DNA from: Solanum dulcamara
Lineage: Eukaryota; Streptophyta; Magnoliopsida; Solanales; Solanaceae
Direction of reading: 5' to 3'
NCBI RefSeq assembly: GCF_947179165.1
Contig: NC_077237.1
Location: 84,110,341-84,174,340 of the forward strand
Length of the DNA stretch: 64,000 bases
A program made the translations under genes and the position numbers. How positions within the stretch are numbered: the first letter of the stretch is position 1; every line of letters begins with the position of its first letter. The notes under the pieces are model-generated. The model had not been told where the DNA came from, did not search any database, and saw only the letters and a program-made list of their open reading frames with translations. Below, in pieces: positions 58,954-64,000 of the stretch.

Positions 58954-61487
58954 ATGGATACCTCTTCTTACTTACCACTCACCGGAGTACTACTCATTTT
59001 CTTATATTTTATTTTCAAAAATAAAAATTATTCCGCTTCTAAACAAGCTCCTGAGCCAGTCGGTTCTTGGCCCATAATCGGCCATCTCCATTTACTAGGT
59101 GGCGCCGAGCAGCTTTTATATCGAACGCTCGGCGCTCTGGCCGACAATTATGGGCCAGCATTTAATCTAAGGCTCGGAACTCGCCGAGCCTTTGTGGTTA
59201 GCAATTGGGAAATGGCAAAAGAATGCTTTACTTTGAATGACAAAGCCTTAGCCAGCCGGCCCACAACTGTGGCTGCAAAGCATATGGGCTATGGTTATGC
59301 GGTTTTTGGGTTTGCACCTTATAGTCCTTTTTGGCGTGAGATGAGAAAAATTGCGATGTTTGAACTTTTATCAAATCGGAGACTTGATACTCTCAAGCAT
59401 GTTCAAGTGTCTGAAGTGGATATTGGGATCCAAGAGTTGTACAAATTGTGGGTTGATAACAATTCTGGCAGGTAAAGTTGGTGTCAAATAGATTGGATGG
59501 GTCGAATTTGAATAAGTTAAAATGAGTCAAAGTCGGTAAATAGATCGTATGATATAACATGCATACTTTAGTTTTTTTATGAATCAAAGTTAAAGGTACG
59601 TGCACATTATCTTAAATTTTATCTATCGTTAAATTCAATTTGTTTCTTTAGTATTTATATATAGAGAAACTTTTCTTTCTATTTTTGACAAAGAACTGTC
59701 CTTCCTTTTACATGACTCACACATTAAATGATTTTACTCCCAATCCAATCCGTTCACGTTTGAACTGATTGGATGGGCTATTACACTTATTATATCATGA
59801 GCTAACTTTAACACCTCTAAACTTTCAGGCCAATGCTTGTTGAGCTCAAAAGGTGGTTCGAGGACTTAACACTAAACGTTATCGTCAGAATGGTAGCTGG
59901 AAAACGTTATTTTGGCGTTGGAGCAGCTTGTGATAATGATGATGAAGCTAGGAGATGCCAAAAAGCAATAAATCAATTTTTCCGTTTGATTGGAATTTTT
60001 GTGCCATCAGATGCATTTCCAATTTTGAGTTGGTTTGATATAAATGGACATGAAAAGGCCATGAAAGAAACAGCTAAAGAACTTGATTTTATACTTGAAG
60101 GATGGCTAAAGGAACATCGTGAAAAAAGAAAATATACAAGTATTGGAGATAAGAGTATTACTGATCCCGCGGCACAGGATTTTATCGATGTCATGTTGTC
60201 ACTTCAAGAAGAAGGGAGACTCTCTAATTTTCCATATGATGCTGATACAAGTATCAAGTCCACTTGCCTGGTACGTTCTCGAGTTCGAAAAAGTCTAATT
60301 TTAATTATACACAATATATTTATCGAGTATATGTTGTATATAATTCTAACTTAGAACAATTTTTTGAACAATCGCTATAAGTATAATAGTTGTTGTAGTG
60401 CTATATTAGTTATTGCAGTTAAGTAATGTTGCAAGAACAATTTGCAAGTTGCCAACTTGAGGAGTTCTTTGGACCAAAATCAAAACGTAAGGGTATAATT
60501 GTCCTATTTTCAATAGTTAAGGAGCAATTTTGACCTTTTTCCTTTTTTAAACATGGATATCATTTTACTCGTGTGACATTGTAAATGAATAGTTACCTTT
60601 TAAACAATTTGTTGTGTAAAATGTATTTATCTTATTATATATAGGGAATTACACCCTCAGCAACAAAGGTTTACGCCAGTTCCATGTTTGTCGCTGGAAC
60701 AAGACCTTACTTTGTTATTATTGTTCCCAATAAATTGTTTTCAAATATTTAATAGATTTCTCAATATAATACAGAATTTATACAAAAATTACTTAGTTTT
60801 TCAAAAATTCACAACCCAATATCCTAGATCTGCACGTGTATTTATATATTCTTTGTGGTGTAGGCACTTATTCTTGGAGGGAGTGACACAACAGCAGGGA
60901 CACTAACATGGGCCATTTCATTACTCCTAAACAATCCTAAAATTTTAAAAAAGGCACAAGAAGAAATTGATCTTCATGTTGGAAAAAATAGACAAGTTGA
61001 TGAATCAGACATACAAAATTTAGTTTATGTTCAAGCTATTATTAAAGAAACATTACGATTATACCCTGCTGGTCCACTATTAGGACCAAGAGAAGCAATG
61101 GATAATTGTGAAGTTGGTGGCTATAAAATTACCCCTGGTACTAGATTAATAGTAAATGTATGGAAAATACAAAGGGATTCAAGAGTTTGGGAAGATCCTG
61201 ATTCTTTTATACCAGATAGATTTTTGATGAGTAATGTTGATGTGAAAGGCAAAGATTTCGAGCTCATTCCATTTGGTTCTGGTAGACGATCTTGTCCTGG
61301 TGCGTCTCTGGCTCTACAAGTTCTTCATTTGACATTGGCGCGTATTCTTCATGCTTTTGAGTTTTCTAAGCCTATGGATGATCAACCAATTGATTTGACC
61401 GAGAGCCCGGGGTTAACTATACCTAAAGCGACACCATTGGATGTTCTCATTGCTCCGCGCCTCAGTGCCAACCTTTATGGTTGTTGA
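58954..61487 (+). CDS. Cytochrome P450, CYP82 family, intact, 3 exons
   Basis: Exons 58954-59471, 59829-60270 and 60864-61487 join without a stop into 527 residues. Features in order: N-terminal anchor (YLPLTGVLLIFLYFIF), the proline hinge PEPVGSWPIIGHLHLLGG, helix C WREMRKIA, the I-helix ALILGGSDTTAGTLTWA, K-helix ETLRLYPAGPLLGPREAM, PDRF, and the heme loop FGSGRRSCPGASLALQ with its cysteine. CYP82-type signatures are the GLY-rich AKHMGYGYAVFGFAPYSPFWR and the GIQELYKLW stretch. CYP82 enzymes of the ER membrane hydroxylate or demethylate alkaloids, terpenoids, coumarins and flavones; the closest subfamily (C or D, judged from memory) and the substrate are not determinable here. All catalytic motifs are intact. 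Intron 2 carries a fragment of the tRNA-like repeat. Confidence 0.95.
60741..60836. repeat. Fragment of the tRNA-like repeat in CYP82 intron 2
   Basis: Shares TTTAATAGATTTcTCAATA, ACATAAAAATTACT-like and ATCCTAGATCTGC with 52756-53018. The tRNA-like part is missing. Confidence 0.6.
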
Positions 61488-62177
61488 TGCGTTTGTTATC
61501 GTAGAATCAACCAATTCAAGTCGGTTGTACCTGCCTAAATTTTCTTGTTCAAGTTGGGTCGATTAATCCCTTCTTTCTATTGAATAAAAATACAAGTTTG
61601 TGCCTTTATTTCATATAAATAAGATATTGGAAATGTCTATTATCAAGATTGTTGCAACCTATGACTCTTGGATAATATATACAATTTCTTTATCTATTCC
61701 TCTTTATTCTATATCATTTAGACGATTCATTACTAAAAGTATTTCTATGCTAGACGTCAAACCACTACAACTCTTCTTTCTTGAATCGAACCCAAAACTA
61801 GTTATATTTTTTCAGGAACACAAACATTGCTCAGAATCCAATCCCTCGAAAACCCAAGGGTTCCTTCACAAGGTTCGTCCATGGAGACTGAGTCAGACCC
61901 TAAAATCAAGCTAAAAGGCATAGTCCATGGAACAAATGAATATTCTTGTACTACCCCTTGTTCAACATATGAAAAAGAAAAACAATTGCTTTAATCATCC
62001 ATTATATACCAAAAAATTATATAACATAAGAAATCAATGGCCAACAAATTTACACACCATTTAATTGTACATATCTTACAATTACAATAATAACCCCCCA
62101 ACAAATTCTTCTCTGTTTCCAAAGGAGTGTAAAAACAGAACACACATCAAACACTTTTTTTTTAACAAATAGAACCC
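61488..62177. other. Spacer between convergent CYP82 and WD40 genes
   Basis: Contains the 3' untranslated regions of the two genes (AATAAA near 61582 on the plus strand is a candidate poly(A) signal for CYP82). No other gene is supported; the 104-codon open frame here has no domain. Confidence 0.55.
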
Positions 62178-62996
62178 CTATTGAACATCCCCATTCTTCA
62201 TAATTGGTGCCATTTCTGAAACACTCCAAACTTTCACAGATTTATCAAGACTCCCACTATAAAGCACCCATTTTTTATCACTTCTTGTTGATTCTTTATC
62301 CTCTTCAACAGCCAAACATTTCACTGGTCCATTATGTCCTGTCAACATAGACAAACATATATAAACACAACCTTCTTTCCTCCAAACACAAATGTTCTTG
62401 TCAGCTGATCCACTAAAAACAAGATTCCCTGCTGATTCAAGACATAACACAGCCAATTTATGACCTTTTAGTACACCCCCATGTGTCCAAATTTTCTTAT
62501 CTTTTTCCCAAAAATTCACAACACCATCTGATGATCCACAATACACAACAGAACCAGACTTGTTAACTGCTAAAGCAGTAACAGCACATTCTTGATTCAA
62601 AAGTGTTTGAACCAAAACATGTCTTATTGTTTTTGGTGTAAATTCCCTTTGCCATATTTTGACAGTACCATCAGCTGAACCCGTGTACACGACACCATCA
62701 GCACTAGCTACTACTGAATTAACAGCATCGTCGTGTGCTTTAACAGATTCAAGACATTTTGAACTGTCAGCTCTCCATACTTTGAATGTTCTGTCCCATG
62801 AAGCAGAGTATAATAGGCCATGGTTATGGTCCATGCTTAAACAAGAAATTGCATCCCAATGTTTAATCCAAATAGAAGCTTTGTTGTGTTTTGCTGACAT
62901 GAAATAATTGCTTGGCCTAATTGAAGCCTTGAAAATGTCAAAGAATGTTGGTAGAGTTCCAGCAGGCTTGAAACTACTAGGATTGTTAGGTTGTAC
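62178..62996 (-). CDS. WD40 repeat protein, JINGUBANG-like, last exon (partial gene)
   Basis: The last exon encodes 272 residues starting in phase 0 after the acceptor at 62997 ([20 protein letters not shown]). Five WD repeats are visible: [56 protein letters not shown] and [14 protein letters not shown]. The linker [11 protein letters not shown] and the spacing match JINGUBANG-type proteins, which have about seven repeats, so the first two repeats must lie on an upstream exon. None is recognisable between 62997 and the window end, so the first intron is at least 1 kb. In Arabidopsis JINGUBANG limits pollen germination and jasmonate signalling; the role here is inference. Confidence 0.85.
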   Translation of the reverse strand, partial: VQPNNPSSFKPAGTLPTFFDIFKASIRPSNYFMSAKHNKASIWIKHWDAISCLSMDHNHGLLYSASWDRTFKVWRADSSKCLESVKAHDDAVNSVVASADGVVYTGSADGTVKIWQREFTPKTIRHVLVQTLLNQECAVTALAVNKSGSVVYCGSSDGVVNFWEKDKKIWTHGGVLKGHKLAVLCLESAGNLVFSGSADKNICVWRKEGCVYICLSMLTGHNGPVKCLAVEEDKESTRSDKKWVLYSGSLDKSVKVWSVSEMAPIMKNGDVQ

Positions 62997-64000
62997 CTAT
63001 TGAGATGTATAATACAATTACGTAAATAAAAGTATGCTCTTGTAACTCGTAATAGTTCAAATTTTCAGATGAGATAGTCATATGAGTTTGTGAGGGAGGA
63101 AATCCAAAAAATGCAAGACTACCAGAGTAAATTCAAATATGCAATAGAAACTTTAGGAAGTTTCACTCCCTTCTTCCATGCTGAGTCACAAGCAGCGCCT
63201 CAAAAAGCATAGACGAGTCACATGTAGGGAAATTTTCACGTGTGATTCTTTTCGGAGAAGGTTTTTTTCGTGTTATCAAAGATTTAAAAATGAAATAGAT
63301 AGTGAGTGACTGATTGAATTGATCAGGTCATGTAGGAACAAGGGTAACCTCTGCTCTCCCACTTTCTTCTATTCAAAAGGCGAATAACCCTTAAAATTCT
63401 CTCATAACAAGGACATTCAAAAATTTATATATTTCCTCCGTCCCAATTTATGTGACATATTTTTTTTTAATTTATCATAGAAAGAATGTCACCTTTTAAT
63501 ATTTAGAAACAATATCATTTTTTATTTTCATTTCACTTTTAATGAGACATTTATAGCTATACAAATGTCTAAGTTTTATTATAGACAAAAAATTCAAAAT
63601 CTACTTTTCTTCCTTAAATTTTATACAGAGTCAAACAATATAACACATAAATTAGGACATATACGCAAAGAAAACATTAATTATTTTTACCCTATTCATG
63701 CGGTATAATTTTTCTAAGAGAGGGTTTCAATTGAACCCCAAATTCATTACATGCATCTCCATCGTTGCACACAAGACAAGTGGTCTTGGTACAATTCTCA
63801 CCGCCAACCATTATCAAAATAAATTTCCACATGCTTGCCCTTAAAAAATCAAACCAACACATGAAGAAACATGTTGAAATATAACATGATTAAACAAATA
63901 ATAGTATCACTATTTTTTTTATAAAAAAAAAACTCGAATTTCAATAGATATCTCACATTTCCCATCGGAAATTGGCGTAAAAAAAATAATGTGTGTTCTA
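62997..64000. other. Intron or 5' flank of the WD40 gene, with a MITE piece
   Basis: No WD-repeat-coding sequence is visible in any frame on the minus strand. The region has the Stowaway-like piece below and AT-rich DNA. Confidence 0.5.
63432..63661. mobile_element. Stowaway-like MITE (eroded right end)
   Basis: TTCCTCCGTCCCAATTTATG at the left is matched by CATAAATTAGGACATA at the right; the outer GGAGGAA-type end is lost on the right. Confidence 0.65.

Noticed and set aside
61600..61914. 104-codon open frame downstream of CYP82
   Set aside because: No recognisable domain, lies in the 3' flank between convergent genes, and contains a likely 3'UTR.

Overview
The window is nuclear DNA of a dicot plant, almost certainly Solanaceae and probably Solanum (tomato/potato group). 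The evidence is spliced genes with GT..AG introns, an AT-rich background, plant gene families (CYP82, CYP88, MIZ1/DUF617, MAPKKK5, LRX extensin, TMEM147, JINGUBANG-type WD40) and a dense load of Solanaceae-type repeats. The genus is inferred from remembered protein similarity, not measured.

Layout. 1-2.9 kb, minus: 5' part of a multi-pass membrane protein gene, cut by the window edge. 2.9-14 kb: repeat-rich intergenic DNA with a gag-only Copia-like LTR element (6863-9497), a tRNA-derived SINE and a pyrimidine-rich block. 14.1-15.0 kb, plus: intronless MIZ1-like gene. 15.6-16.0 kb: hAT-type MITE with a perfect 8-bp target-site duplication (TSD). 17.2-22.2 kb, minus: complete 11-exon MAPKKK5-like kinase with a five-unit tandem repeat just upstream. 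24.2-34.6 kb, minus: CYP88-clade P450 pseudogene that can be followed through eight exons. It is interrupted by a 62-bp SINE piece, a 2.1-kb pogo-like DNA transposon and a 2.1-kb solo LTR, and has lost its heme cysteine and the ExxR arginine. 36.8-41.2 kb: a solo LTR with a second, different solo LTR nested inside it. 43.1-44.0 kb, minus: LRX pseudogene. 45.1-54.0 kb, minus: complete seven-exon TMEM147 gene with a solo LTR in intron 3. 54.4-55.0 kb: larger hAT-type element inside a broken tandem duplication. 55.8-58.3 kb: another solo LTR. 59.0-61.5 kb, plus: intact three-exon CYP82 P450. 62.2-63.0 kb, minus: last exon of a WD40 gene that runs off the window.

No operon-like or prokaryotic system is present and the genes are not obviously co-functional. 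The most informative parts are the CYP88 pseudogene, where TSDs allow some of the damage to be ordered in time, and the solo LTRs, two families of which carry short tandem arrays of hairpin-forming units. I found nothing that is clearly a new enzymatic or defence system. Exon boundaries were read by eye from splice signals and reading frame. For the three complete multi-exon genes (MAPKKK5-like, TMEM147, CYP82) the joined exons give an uninterrupted length divisible by three.
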